Below are positions 48,071 through 60,702 of a DNA stretch of 64,000 nt, one piece after another (positions within the stretch are counted from its first letter, which is position 1; the number at the start of each line of letters is the position of its first letter). The position numbers and the translations under genes were made by a program. The notes under the pieces are model-generated. The model had not been told where the DNA came from, ran no database searches, and saw only the letters and a program-made list of their open reading frames with translations. Source of the stretch: Glandiceps talaboti (taxonomy: Eukaryota > Hemichordata > Enteropneusta > Spengelidae); the NCBI RefSeq assembly GCF_964340395.1, contig NC_135563.1, forward strand, positions 5,071,422 to 5,135,421, given 5' to 3'.

Positions 48071-48330
48071 AATTTGTAAATTGTATTTGCAGAAAAGAGG
48101 AAATAATAGAGAAAAGTAGTATATATGTATTCGCATTTTTTATGTTTATATTTAGAGAAAAAGAGAAATTATATTTATCTCTGTATGATGTAGTAATACA
48201 TTGTTATACTGAAATAGCCTGGGGCCAAGCTATTTTGTAAATGAAAAATCCAAAGTATCATGAATGATCCAAGAAGGAAAAGAATGTAAGTCGTATTCTA
48301 CAATTGTCTGTGCTCATGTGGATATTATGT

Positions 48331-50499
48331 TGAATTAGTGACTTAATTTCTTGTATATTGCTCAAACGTCATCGAATTATCCCATCGAGGGATTTCTATT
48401 CTATGACAGTGGTTTTGTTTGCATTACTGTACAATATGCTGAAACATGTAGTAAGCAGATAACAATTTGAATAGACAGGTAATACTGATAGGTGTTTGTT
48501 AATGATACCTTTATCTTCGGCTACTACTGGTAGCTACCAGGATGCTGTAAAGTAGTTCTTTAAAATAGGTTGTCTTGTCTCTTGGCAACATCATAGACTA
48601 AGTAAGAATAATGATTGGTGAAATAAAGTACACACAGTTGAAGTGTCTGATGGAAGTTATTTTTGTCGTCAGGAGTGGGAATCCTTTGTTAAGTCAGTTT
48701 CAAAACTAAGTTAGGATAATGATGTATCTCAGTTGTACAGAGGGTGAAAGTAAAACTCTACTAGAAACTCACAATTCCTGTTTCAATAAAACAAGTTGCA
48801 AATGTCAAACAATGTTTTGCATACACCAGGGTATGATATGTGTTCTGATGGCAGTATTCAAAATTTACAACAAAGTTTAAAAAATGACGAAGTTTACATG
48901 TATTTGTATTGCCTTCATGGGAAGTTATTGCAATGAGGATAAAAATGGTACTATGATAAGCTGTTACTGAAATTTGATGTAGAATAAAATATACTTGTAA
49001 ATGAAAAGGGATTAGCACTAGATTAACTAAAATATGTCACCTAAGAAATATGATAAATGAATAAATTTCAGTGTGAAAAAAAAATCATAGGTTGAAATTT
49101 CCTTCTTTTGTGCAGACCACAATCAGTAAAATAGACTCAACAGTAGTGCTGGTGTACATTGTAGTTGCACTTTTCTAAATTTAGTAACCAAATGGTAATT
49201 ACCTGTATTCTAAATCCATCTGTTAACCTTAGGAAATTCTAACAATACACAATGTTAATCGCATACATCAAAGTTGACTGTCTGAGTTCCAAAGTAGATT
49301 TCTCCTTATCAAGTTAATTTTCTGTCTTGGTTTCAGAAACCCCTAACAAGAATGTTGTGTAATCAGGATCCCATAGTAATTAAAAAGCTGAACCCCAATT
49401 TATTGACTATTTGAGTATACACCTATTGAAGTGTGTAACTTGGCATACCACAATATGATATACATTGCCTGCTGATTGTATATTATGTACACTGTGCATC
49501 TCAATCACAATAGTGCTCACTGAGGTTTAATAAAAATACAGACTCTATCAATTCAGGGTTTGCAGTGGCTGTGTGGTTCGTTTGTTTGCTTCTTTGGTAG
49601 CCATACCACTGCAGTCTTGGTTTAAATATCACTCAGTGCTGGTGTGTTTGACCATTGTTACAATGTACAATGTACATGTAGGTGGTACTGAGAAAATGGT
49701 CATCCTACATGTAGAATGCAGTTGTGTATTGACATGATATACATGTACATGTAGGTGGCTATTGGAATGACTACTAGTATTATTAATCCAGCTCAATTTC
49801 AACCAAACTTGGCACAAATGTCAGACAGTATTGGAGACATAATATATGCACATCACTATATTTTGTAAGTGGTAATGATAACGCTCAGCCTCCTTTCTAT
49901 TATGGCCAGTCAGTGGTCATATTTGTTGACAAAACTAACATTATTTGACCAACACCAAACAATGAATGAAAGGATAAGGTTTTTTGTGGCATTGTACTGT
50001 TTCAAATTGTTTATATTTTGAACTGACAAGAACAAAACTAGCAATGTATTTTGACTTGAAAATGTCCATGCAGTTTACACAGTGAAGTGTTGTACTTTTA
50101 TGTCTATAATTACTTGTACATCTTCGTTCACTCGGATACATGTACTTCTTTTCACAAGGTGGCTTTAGTGACCAGTAACATCTCCTGTAAAGACCGGGAT
50201 GTGAGAATCTTGGGTCTGGTGGTGTTCTAAATAAAATGTGGTACCCCGGCCGCTGGTACAAAATGTAGCTTTGATTATCGTTTTCATTATAATATAGCAT
50301 TGCGCTGCTAAGTACGATATGAAGTCAATAAATATTGCATATGTAATAAAATGAATGTTCATGGACTCTGGGTTCATATACTTATACAATGTATGTAGTA
50401 ATGAAATTTCTACTCACAGAGTCAAAATATCTCTTGGAAATTGTACATAGTAACATAACTTTCATTCTGGAGTGGTTATGTTTTGATGAAATACATGTA
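48331..50499. other. Presumed intron sequence, CpG-poor
   Basis: Several T-rich acceptor-like AGs (for example 49,095 and 49,338) lead into short frames without a phase-compatible donor. No element was resolved. Confidence 0.3.
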
Positions 50500-50585
50500 G
50501 ATCTATTGGTGCAAGTTCATGTGTGTAAGGTGCAAACTTTGATCTATTGGAGCAAGTTCATGTGTGTTAAAGGTGCAAACTTTGA
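50500..50585. repeat. About 42-bp tandem duplication
   Basis: GATCTATTGGTGCAAGTTCA with TGTGTGTAAGGTGCAAACTTT is followed by GATCTATTGGAGCAAGTTCA with TGTGTGTTAAAGGTGCAAACTTT. There are two copies with one substitution and a 2-base indel. Confidence 0.9.
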
Positions 50586-51612
50586 TGTTTAGCATGCATG
50601 TGTACAATCTCCCTTTTTAACATCAACCATGATGGCCATGACAACTGTCAACAATGTGTTTGATCTGGGAGGCAAACTAGGTCAATGGCCTCAAAAAATA
50701 AATTTCATGCAAACATACAATTTACAACATGTATGTGATATTGAGATACAAAAATGTACATGTATACCACAAAACAGGAAAATGACTGGTTTTCCACAGT
50801 GAATCATTGTACAGAATTAAGTTACAATAGACTATTGTATGAAATCAATTTTGATTTTTGTGTGACCTCTCTTTTGGTCAAAACGGGACGACAGAAAAGA
50901 AGTGTTGGTAAATCACAAAGTACATTTTACATGTACATGAAAATTCAGGTTTCAAAGTGATATTCTTGTGACAATCTCTTTGTCAAAAATACATGTAGCT
51001 ACTAACAGAAAAGAACTGGTGAACCACATACATGTACATGTACAGTATACATGTACATGTACATTGGAGTTTCAAATCAAATTGCGACACTCCTGTGACC
51101 AGTTAAAAATACCACAACGAAAAAGAACTAGTGAACCACTATGTCCTGACCTACATGGATACATAGAATTCATCTTGTAAATTACTGCAAGCAAGATAAA
51201 AAAGAGTTAGGTATGTTTTCATTGTCATATCCAAGCCTGGCACTGATAAGTCATATTTCAGTAAGCTATTAGTACATGTATGTGGTCACTGAATTACGCA
51301 CATACAGTGTGTCTGGACTCTATTACTTTGTTTCATGATTTATAACTTGCAGGAATGTTTGCAGATCAAACTAGATACCACCAATTACATGTACCATGGT
51401 ATGAAGGATTTATATTGCTCATATTCATCATAAGACATGCCAAGTTTGATCAAATTGGATTATATCAGATGTAGTGATAAGGAATGGTTTGTGGGTGTTG
51501 AGTGGTACCAATTCAGCAATTTTGTAGTTTGAACCCATGGAAATGATGACTGAAACTTGAAAGTCATTATATATAGAGCATTGTTTACATGTATAGTAGT
51601 CTTGTTGCTATG
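50586..51612. other. Presumed intron sequence with ACATGTAC runs
   Basis: Contains ACATACATGTACATGTACAG and TACATGTACATGTACATTGG at 51,027-51,066. No exon supported. Confidence 0.35.
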
Positions 51613-51935
51613 TGACGTTATGGTTACTATCATCATCTCCACTCACTCATAGGGAAAGTCAATATTCTAACACAGAAAGCTGTGCTACCCCGACTGTGTT
51701 CATATAAATGTGATGACATGATTTTCGATTCAGATTGAAGAGATGGAGTTTGGTTAATGAGCAATTGTGTAAAGGAATTAACCAATTGCAACTGCCTGTC
51801 AATTCGGGATAGATTACTATTGACAAGTGTCATTTACTCATCGCCCATAGGGGGAGGTAGGGGTAGCACAGATTTCAGTGTTAGAATAAGGACTTTTCTT
51901 ATACATGAGTGGAGATGATGGTAGTAATTGTAACT
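51613..51935. mobile_element. About 320-bp foldback element
   Basis: Left arm: GTTATGGTTACTATCATCAT, CTCCACTCA, AATATTCTAACACAGAAAGC and TGTGCTACCCC. The right arm, complemented: GTTACAATTACTACCATCAT, CTCCACTCATG, TTATTCTAACACTGAAATC and TGTGCTACCCC. The arms are about 85 bases with about 80 per cent identity by eye. Confidence 0.75.
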
Positions 51936-52912
51936 TGTTGCATACATATAGGAACTAGACTAAATTTTGTACATGTATAGATACTCTACAATTTCTTAGA
52001 AAGAAATTGTGAAATTGTCCTAGCATTTTTTCACAATTTTTACTGTTCACACAGTTTTACTGTACTTTTTTATTTTGGTTGAACATATGATATATTTATG
52101 AGAAGAACTTTGTACCATGCTTCAACAAGTTTATGAAGTATATAAGCAAAGTTTGCATGCAAAGTTTTTTAACAGGCAATATTTCATAGTTTCATAGCAC
52201 ATTCTAAAGTGACAGTGTATTGTAAAAAATTGAATTTTATATTATATATCACTTTTTATTGAAGGACGACCTTGAGTTGTTGGTTTTTTTTTTTTTTTTT
52301 TAAATTTTGGCTTTAAGGCCTAACAGAAAAATTGTGTGGTTCTGATTGCACTCAATTTTAGAATAGGTGGGGTAGGTAGATTTTTTATTTTATTTTATAT
52401 AATTATATATGTAGATATTTTTTTTTCATATGTGAATGTCTAGTTCAGGTACATGTAGTTAAGTTTTCCGGTGTTTTCCATATAATCTCTGTGTTATTGG
52501 TTTCTTCTCATCAGATGTACAGCCATTACAGATTAGAAGAACAGTTTTATGTTGTCTTTTTTAAGACAATGAATTTTACTTTGAATGGGTTATGGAAACC
52601 ATAGTGCATTACTGGGTCTGATTGCATGTGGACATTTAGGGTAGGTTTTAAACTAGCCATGCGTCGTAGTCTATAGGTTCAGTTTTGATCCTTGCAAGGA
52701 CGCCAGTTATTATTCATATGGAACCAAATAAATACATGTCAATAATTTCTATAGAGAGAATGACATGGTCCTAACATGCTGTGATTTTGTGAAAACAAAA
52801 GGGGTCAACTTCTCAACTTGTACTACTAAATTAATTGAAATGGTACTTTTGTAAATCCCTTTGTTGTCTTTAAAACTAGGAAGAATACAACCCCTCCTAA
52901 AAAAAACAAATT
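51936..52912. other. Presumed intron sequence, strongly CpG-poor
   Basis: No CpG in 52,021-52,260. A fragment GGCCTAACAGAAAAATTG followed by GTGGTTCTGATTGC at 52,317 resembles the terminus of the MITE at 16,211, but no partner end was found. Confidence 0.35.
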
Positions 52913-52939
52913 CCCCCCCCCCCCCCCCCCCCCCCCCCC
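52913..52939. repeat. 27-base poly-C run
   Basis: Uninterrupted C run, a likely site of assembly or length error. Confidence 0.97.
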
Positions 52940-53569
52940 TCCCAATAAAACAACAAAGAATGCTCAACATACATGTACATTATAGGACCACAATTGTGTT
53001 TAGGAATCAGGAAATATGCACCATTTTCCTACCAGCTCTAATGCATATCAATTAGTGAAATTGCCATATATGTGATCGGGGGTTTAAAATCTCTCTCTAC
53101 CCATTGTAATGAGCATATACATGTATACACATGTACATGTACGTGCATATTATTTTTTAGCATTTTGTGTTTGGTTAAATTGCCTTTCATTTGCATTATT
53201 CACATATTTATATTTTTGTAAAAAGGTGAAAGGCTCAACATATGCCGACGAGTTGAAACAAGACATCCCTGTACAGTACATGTTACATGTACATGATGTT
53301 CACTGTCTTGGGACATGTTATTATCTGTGAATGATTGATCATCAATTTGATCCACTCTTTGTCACAAGCCAACCATATGATTCACATGTGTGTCTTTTTT
53401 GTTTAATCCAGAAATGATATAATGTCAGTTTTTTAATGGGGATGGGAAATAGATGATATATTCCTGTAAGGTAAAGTGTACATTTGCTTTCCAAGTCTTT
53501 TTACTGGCATTACCCACCAAGTGTCTACACTGTGTAGGACCAGTACAGTATAGAAAGCTATGCAAGTTT
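52940..53569. other. Presumed intron sequence
   Basis: Short frames such as 53,109-53,330 are unsupported. Confidence 0.35.
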
Positions 53570-53660
53570 TGGGTGGGGTTGTGTGTGTGGGGTTGGGGTT
53601 GGGGGGGTTGGGGGGTTGGGAGTGGAGGGGTGGGAGAGGGAAGGGATGGGGTAGGATGTT
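53570..53660 (+). other. G-rich tract with G-quadruplex potential
   Basis: More than ten runs of three or more G in 90 bases, for example GGGGTTGGGGTTGGGGGGGT and TTGGGGGGTTGGGAGTGG. It is on the sense strand of the presumed long intron. Confidence 0.6.
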
Positions 53661-54173
53661 ACAAGGATAACAAAATACAAGTACATATGTATACTCTGTT
53701 CATGTATATATACATGTAGGTATTGTGTTGTTTCCTAATTAACTGATTCAAATGTAAGAAACACTTGTGTTTTAACTTTTCAATATTTTGAACATGGAGG
53801 CACACAATATACATTATATTTGTGCCTTCATGTACAGATTAATGTTATCACCTGTTATGCAAATATGCAAATAGTGTTATGCAAATTAGGGAATTCTTAT
53901 TTTGAGGGGGACGATTCATAAGATAGAAGAAGTTTTTAAAAGTCAGAACAGTTTGATTTGCTTAGAGAAATTCATGCAGACTTGTTAAATTTATATGGAA
54001 ACATGACAGCTACATGTAAATGTATGTAATTGCCTCATGTAGTCAATGACAAAATTCTGTGTACAGACATTATGACAAAGTGCTACATGTACAGGTATCT
54101 CTCTAAGTTACTTGTAAATCTTTTGTTACTTTGGTGAAACAATCATGTATACCATTGTCTTCAATAGAATGGG
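53661..54173. other. Presumed intron sequence
   Basis: Contains TATGCAAATATGCAAATAGT octamer-like repeats near 53,857. No exon supported. Confidence 0.35.
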
Positions 54174-54660
54174 GAGATCGGGGGAATCTGAGATATGTCA
54201 GTATCAAACAAAATGGAGATGTTGATTTAGGGAATCTGTGAGATCTGCCAATATCAAATAGAATGGCGATCTTTAATGAGAATCTGTGAGATCTGTCAAT
54301 GTCAAATACAATAGTGATCTTTATTTAGGGAATCTGTGAGATCTGCCAATATCAAATTGAGTAGAGATCTTTATATTTGTATTTAGGGAATCTGTGAGAT
54401 CTGCCAGTATCAAATAGAGTAGAGATCTTTATTGAGAATCTGTGAGATCTGCCAGTATCAAATTGAGTAGAGATCTTTATTGAGAATCTGTGAGATATGC
54501 CAGGATTGAATAGAATAGCGATCTTTATTGAGAATCTGGGAGATCTGCCAATATCAAATTTAGTAGAGATCTTTACATTTGTAGTTAGGGAATCTGTGAG
54601 ATATGATAGTATCAAATAGAATGGAGATCTTCTTTTAAAGGAATCTGTGAGATCATCTGT
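54174..54660. repeat. 48-60-bp tandem repeats, about 9 copies
   Basis: Core GAATCTGTGAGATCTGCCA then ATATCAAATAGAGTAGAGATC. The unit length varies (48, 50 or 60) through short insertions such as TATTTGTATTTAGG. The minus frame reads repeating STLFDTGRSHRFSIKI-type peptides. Confidence 0.92.
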
Positions 54661-56033
54661 TAATATCGTCAGGAACATATTCAGATATTTTTTTTGAACT
54701 ATTGACCAATCTACCTCCTTTTACCTACTACAAGATATTTGAAGTAGTCATTCAAGTATATTTGTAAGTAGATGAATAAATAGGTGAAAGATGCGAAGTT
54801 ACCCGATCATGCCTGTGCACACGTAAAATATGACTTTACGTTTAAATTAATGCATAGTTTAACATTTAATGCAGCCAGATCCTATCTAACACTAATTTAA
54901 TTTCAAGAGTCTACCTGTTAATTGTCATCCGGAAAGAGATTAGAACTTTAGAAAGAATTAGATGTTACTGTATTCCCCACTATTTTTCTTTGTTCAGCCA
55001 GTGAAAATATGAGTTACCTAAGGGGTCTTTGTCACCATGAGTGGATAGACAAGTAGTGACAACCCCTTAGGTCACGAGTATTTTCCAGCTGAATGAAGAC
55101 TAATATTGGAGAATAACATAATTATGCCAGCACCAGTAATTTACAAAAAAAATCGGAGGAAAGTAATGGCAATTTTGAACATTGTTGTATTTCGAACACA
55201 CAATAACTAGTGACATAGACATGCGTTCTCATGACATAAACGCTTTTTGTCGTGATGTAGAACGACCAGTGTATACATTCTGTATATTTTGTTCTAAATG
55301 GCTTGTGCATACATGTATGTATAATTTCTGTAGTGTATGTATCTATCTGTTAACACAAAATGTCTTCTGTTGACATTCTTCAGCTGTATATTATGTTTGG
55401 TGTTCCTACCCATAGAACTGAGAATGACAGAGACATACATGTTGTACATAGAGGTATATTTTCTCAATAATTTGACCACATACATGTACCTGACTTGCAT
55501 GCCTACATGTACATTTTGGGTGAAGCCTACCAGCTCTATTGTGTTCTATGGCCATTTCATTATGTCTTTGCTCATACTTTCTGCATAGAATCAAAATCAT
55601 TCAATGAACCCCGAACTATGAACTCTCAACTCTCAACTTATGTTGACATTTATTTGAATACATATATAGGTGATTTATTAATATTTATGAGTATAAAATT
55701 TAATATTACTGTATTGATTAGTCTGTATGGATTTGATGAATGATTAGTTTAGTGGTTTGAACACTTGAGGTCAAGTGAATTCACACATGGATGAAGTAGA
55801 TGCTATAGTATTAATAATATGTGTTTGTAAAATTTTTTCTTTTATGGTTTCACAATTATTTCATATTATGAGTATGTGCCAGTTGATGATTATGGTAGTA
55901 AATGTTGAAATTAATACAAAGTATTGTAAGGCCTAAGCTGTAGTTTAGCATTTGATAGCAAATGCAATGTGTTTCCTGTATTTTCTTACAGAATCATATT
56001 CTGTATGTTGTGCCTTTGTAGATACATACAGCA
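54661..56033. other. Presumed intron sequence
   Basis: A small inverted pair (ACCTAAGGGGTC near 55,015 and GACAACCCCTTAGGTC near 55,058) flanks 30 bp. No exon supported. Confidence 0.35.
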
Positions 56034-56062
56034 CAGTACAGTACAGTACAGTACAGTACAGT
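56034..56062. repeat. (ACAGT)n pentamer array
   Basis: Six units of ACAGT in direct succession. Confidence 0.95.
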
Positions 56063-56267
56063 GAGTCTGTACATGTAGTCTAGAGGCTATCCTTGGCTTT
56101 GATTCTCATTCCATGTCTAGAGGAATGGATGAATCTATGGAATATCTAGCTGTAGACCACATGCTAACAAAGTTTACTATCCATCACACTTCTTAGTGTC
56201 CACTTCATTCTCACCGTTGTTCATTAATATTCAATTATTGTAATCTTGTTTGAAGAGCAAATTATAT

Positions 56268-56660
56268 TTAACACGTGAGTGCAAGTGTGGCATACTCAGG
56301 GTATTTTTTGCATGAGTGCTTTCAGTATTCTCTGTAGCAGTACTTTTATGAGCATACAAAATGTAGCCGATAAAAGTGTAGTAGAAATCATGCAAGCACG
56401 AGTGCAAATATACAAAATTGTATCCCTGAGTACTCACACTGGCGCTCATGTGGCATCAGCGTGGGGTTCTGTTATTATTACATGTTAACCAAAACAACAA
56501 ATTTCCATAAAAATGACACTGTGCAATCATTTACTTTTGTGTAGAATGAATGATTGCATCCTCATGCATGCAGGTATGCAATAATATTTCTGGCATTGCT
56601 CTGCGGTGCAAATACCACTAGGGTGCATGCACCATACAAGTAATCTCTGGTTCAAAATGT
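56268..56660 (+). mobile_element. Composite hairpin-plus-tail element, copy 2
   Basis: Hairpin part CACGTGAGTGCAAGTGTGGC ... with mirror CAAGCACGAGTGCAAATATA, then the tail CAAATTTCCATAAAAATGAC, CAGGTATGCAATAATATTTC and AATACCACTAGGGTGCATGC. Same orientation as copy 1, about 9 kb away. Confidence 0.75.
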
Positions 56661-57279
56661 ACATACATGTACATACATGTATATATATTTGTCAACCACA
56701 GTCCATATCCTGCAACATATTACTTGTAAACATCAAGGGATACATGTATGTTTGCCATCCAGTTTTCAACCAGTGAATGACTGAAATGACCATGTAATGT
56801 GTATGGAAAAGAAAGAGTTCCCATAAATAATTCAACCTATGGTTAAAATGTAACATGCATCTATATATAATTCATTCAGCACAGGAGACCTTTAAATCTG
56901 TACTGCAGACCATACATTTGTATAGCAAGTCAGTACATGTGTCCTTTCAATATATAATGGATGTAATGTGAGAAATAAAACAAAAGAAACAGCTGTTGTC
57001 TAGTTTACACCATACATGTAGAATATACATACATTGTACACGAGTACAGTGTAGTGTAGCCATACTGTACAATGTACATTGTATGTGTTTTCAATTCAGA
57101 CTGATTCAGTTATAGGCCTTCTCACATTGCACCATCTACAATATAAGTGAAATCAGTTTTTTTTAATGAATAAAGTACTGCATTAACATATGTTCTTGTA
57201 TATTTCCATCTGTGTATACAGTACATGTATATGGAAGTTGGAACTCTATAATTTGAGCAAATTAAATCTTGCATCTCTG

Positions 57280-57280
<1 letters not shown>

Positions 57281-57327
<47 letters not shown>

Positions 57328-57328
57328 C
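57281..57328. repeat. (ACATAT)n hexamer array
   Basis: About eight units of ACATAT ending in CATACATGTATACATG. Confidence 0.95.
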
Positions 57329-58433
57329 ATGTATACATGGACAAGTACATGACATACATTACTGCCTCTTTCATGTTAGCGTTAACTGTTTGCTAGTTCT
57401 ATTTGATACAACAACACAGAAACCAATGAGAAACTGCACATGCTTCATTGTTTCAATTTACATGTAAGATAGCAAGATTGAATGAATACAGTTTCTTGTG
57501 ACATTCTTTGTATTAAAATGAATGAACTACAATGTAACTTTCCACTATGCAGACATCAAAATATTGACGCCCACTTGTCTGCACCAAGTTAGAGTTGAAA
57601 TGTACATAGAGCAAAATTGCACAATTTGCTACCTTTAAGTGTGAGCCTGTCACGAAATCAAAGCAGGGATCATTTGCATTGCAGGTAAATTTATTTTAAG
57701 TGATGGCATGTAACTAGTAAGGATTTGGGGCAATACTTGTATGTACATGTAAGGTAATATCCATGGATTTATATTGAAACATTGATTTGTTTTGATAAGA
57801 ATTGAAAAATGCATTGTCATGCTTTTGATAAATTTATTAATCCAAAAACACATCAAAACATTAATCAAATGATGAAGGTCATAGGACTAAGGTCATACCT
57901 GAAAATTAGTAGTGATACTGATAGATGAAACTTTCAAAGTCAGAAGTGAAGAAGTTTTACTTAGTAGTGTCATATATGTAGCTAAGGGATATATAAAGTG
58001 AATCATAGCCAAAGAAAGCAATAAATGTATCTGAGAATCCATCTTGTTCTAATGCTAGCAAAATGACTTAGAAGTTGTGGATGTAGGTGTACCATTGTGA
58101 AGTTTTATAAATCATAATTTCAGAAATAGTCCCTGTCTATTTCTCAAGCTGCAATTGGATAATATACATGTAGTAGAGAGGTTTAGATGCACATATCTAG
58201 ATATGTTCTGTGTATTTACAATGTAGCATCATAGTCACATGATTTGAAGGCCTCACGAGCATTCTGTTGTAGATGTCTAAACATCAAAAGTGCACTCTAC
58301 ACGTACATTGTAGCTATAGATATGTGTGAAGGGTTGTCATTTTTTCTTCTATGAAATGTTGTAATTTTGGTATCAAATTTCAGAAATGGAACTGTAAACT
58401 AATTGTTGGATTATTCTTTTGGGTACTTTGCAG
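57329..58433. other. Presumed intron sequence
   Basis: Nothing supported. It runs up to the acceptor-like TTTTGGGTACTTTGCAG at 58,417-58,433. Confidence 0.35.
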
Positions 58434-58918
58434 GAAAAATGTCTAAAATACCAACAACTTTACAAAAGTATGGCATGTGTATTCGGCCGCAACACTTGAG
58501 CTCGTTCCATTGTCTTTCAAGTTTGTGTTCTGAATTATCACGCGTACCTAAACACAACTTGTTACGCATCATTATGTGTACTCGTGCACAATTACAGTGT
58601 CCCATATTACAACTGCTGACATCAAACCATTGAAAAACGGAACCTGTTAGAAACAGGGAAAGTAAATGAATTAATTGGATTAATAACACTTGGCTCAGCC
58701 AAGGGAACTGGAAATTTGTTTGTGAAGGTGAAATAATTGTAAAGAGGCCATACAACAGCTCTTATCCAATGATGGAATGTACTACAAGTCTCTGGACTTT
58801 CAGTATGCTGTGCCAAATGTTATTAATCCAATTCAGTTGTTTACTTTCCCTGTTTGTACAAATGTAACAGGTTCCGTTCATCCATGGTCTGATGTCTGCA
58901 AATGTACATGTACCACTG
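58434..58918 (+). pseudogene. Exon candidate interrupted by a foldback element
   Basis: After the acceptor TACTTTGCAG the phase-1 frame is open for 65 codons and unusually CpG-rich for this region (TATTCGGCCGCA, TCACGCGTACC, TTACGCATC). It includes MSKIPTTLQKYGMCIRPQ and SELSRVPKHNLLRIIMCTRA. It then runs into the foldback at 58,609 and stops at 58,633. Immediately after the foldback the sequence gives CCACTG/GTAAGA, a good donor at 58,919. Phase 1 matches the donor of the exon at 39,247-39,406. It could be a lost or alternative exon of that gene, or chance. Confidence 0.25.
58609..58904. mobile_element. 296-bp foldback element, ACGGAACCTGTTA family
   Basis: Left TACAACTGCTGACATCAAAC and AACGGAACCTGTTA. 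The right complement is ACATTTGCAGACATCAGACC with GAACGGAACCTGTTAC. Arms of about 130 bases contain TGAATTAATTGGATTAATAA and GAGGCCATA. It is the uninterrupted relative of 6,195-6,804. Confidence 0.85.
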
Positions 58919-60217
58919 GTAAGATTCCTGGACGTTTTATGGTGTGTTTAAATCATTGCTTATTGAGTAGTTCCTTCATACCAGACCTAGTTCATGTAAC
59001 AGATAAAGGTGTACCTGATACGAAGGATCTGTCACTTGAACAATTTACCATGCCTTTCATATGTGTGCTGCAATATTGATCAATCATATTTTTATTTGTT
59101 TGTACAGTGAGGCTATTTTTGCAGCTTTATTTGCATAACCTGATTTGATGTTTATTCTCAAAATCCAACATATTTTGAGCCTACATGTATGTTGAAATGT
59201 ATACATGTACATGTAGCGCGTTACAAATCATCAAACTAAAAATATGAAGAATGAACAAACTGCCCACAATCAAAATTTACAATTTTAATGTGCACATTTG
59301 TATGTATGTAATGTATACATTCTTTACATGCACTGAAGGGTGTTAAGAATCAATTAGTTATGCTGTCAAGTTGATTTTACTCTGCATCAATTGTGTATAC
59401 ATGTATCTGGTTGTGTATTTGTCAATAATACCAAATCATGGTAGCCAGTGAACCTTAATATTGAAGACTTAGGAAAAGTTGAATTCTCAGTGGAAACATA
59501 CATTTGTCGTGATCCAATTATCATCATTCGCTCAATCATTGGATTCAAACCCAACCAGGTGTAGGGGATGGAATCAAGGGGTGTGTGTGTGTGGGGGGGG
59601 GGGGGGCATGTGATTGGGTGATGGGGTGGGGTGCTAAACATTGTTTTCATGTGGATATACATGTATAAAATTGATATTGGTTCTGACATTCTCCTGCTGT
59701 ACATTGTAGTTTCCATTATACTGTTTATGAGATGACATTGAGGACTTTAGACTTGTATTGACTAGTAATTGTATCCATGATGTACTTGTACTTCAGTGAC
59801 AAGGACCCACATTTACATGTTCCTGATTGACTCCTTTTATCAGGCATTTAGATACATGAGTGATACATGTACTGTGTCTAATAGACACCATTTTAGTTGT
59901 CATTGCAATCAGCTGTTCTGCTACTAACCCTATACTGTCAAAACTGTCAACTTTCAAACACGAACCTGTCAAATATGTCTAATTCCTTCAAGTGTTTTTC
60001 TCAAAATTTCCCAGTCGTACCAGGCAATATGTCACTAGATTTTGGAGAATTCTGCCAAAATCTTATCATTATATAGATGCACTTTTAAGAGTATGGGGCA
60101 GGTGCCATGCCAGTATGGGGCTGATTATGAACAAAAGTACAAAATGTAGGTGAAACTTAAATTATGAAATATGTTGTAAATGTGGTTACTAATTGCATCA
60201 TAATTGTACATTTTCAG
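58919..60217. other. Presumed intron sequence
   Basis: A G run with GT repeats lies at 59,579-59,634 (GTGTGTGTGTGTGGGGGGGG). No element resolved. Confidence 0.35.
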
Positions 60218-60300
60218 CAATTTATCAAATGTTATTATTTGTATACATGGGTACCTTTGACAGTCTGCAAAAAGGTGATAATGTGGCAGTTTGCAAAACG
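60218..60300 (+). CDS. Weak exon candidate a
   Basis: Acceptor GTACATTTTCAG, 83 bases, donor ACG/GTAAAT. Entered in phase 1 it reads AIYQMLLFVYMGTFDSLQKG and leaves in phase 0. The phase fits a join from the exon ending at 39,406. The composition is not clearly coding. Confidence 0.15.
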
Positions 60301-60702
60301 GTAAATGTCAAAATCTTACAACCTGAGAATGATAATTTTGTTGAAAAAACGAATTTTAGAATGAAGGAAAGAGTACTGTATCCTAGTGATTTTTGAGTTC
60401 CTACATTGTACATGTACGTATATATTCCTGAGGGACCAGTTTCCCTGGAAAACAAAGTTATTCAAACCTATCCCAACTTTGCCAAATGAAAACATGTTCA
60501 TGGTCTTTCCAGATAAAAAAAAAATGATGAAAATTAAAATTTATGTGTTCACCATCTTGTTTCCAAGGAAATTGACAATCTAAGGTGATAGAGTTAACAG
60601 GACAGTTGGTAGCAAATTTGGATTCTAAAAGTGGTTCATTTTAATATCACTATTGCAAAAAAAAAATATGTATGCACAATGACCACTGATCTTTTTTCTC
60701 AG

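Larger units (their letters stand above)
46640..48330 (+). repeat. Diverged tandem array, units about 60-80 bp
   Basis: Recurring order: TTTGTGTTCACATGGTTATTAT, a GCATAC/AGAGAATAG piece, GCAGCTACAAGTAATGTA, then CTATAAATAC. Instances begin near 46,717, 46,770, 46,802, 46,868, 46,914, 47,385, 47,692, 47,750, 47,813, 47,895, 48,125 and 48,308. The array is split by a composite element (47,001), a foldback (47,552) and a partial foldback (47,983). Confidence 0.6.

Noticed and set aside
52317-52640. Second copy of the 16.2 kb MITE
   Set aside because: One terminus-like segment is present, but the other candidate end is in direct rather than inverted orientation.
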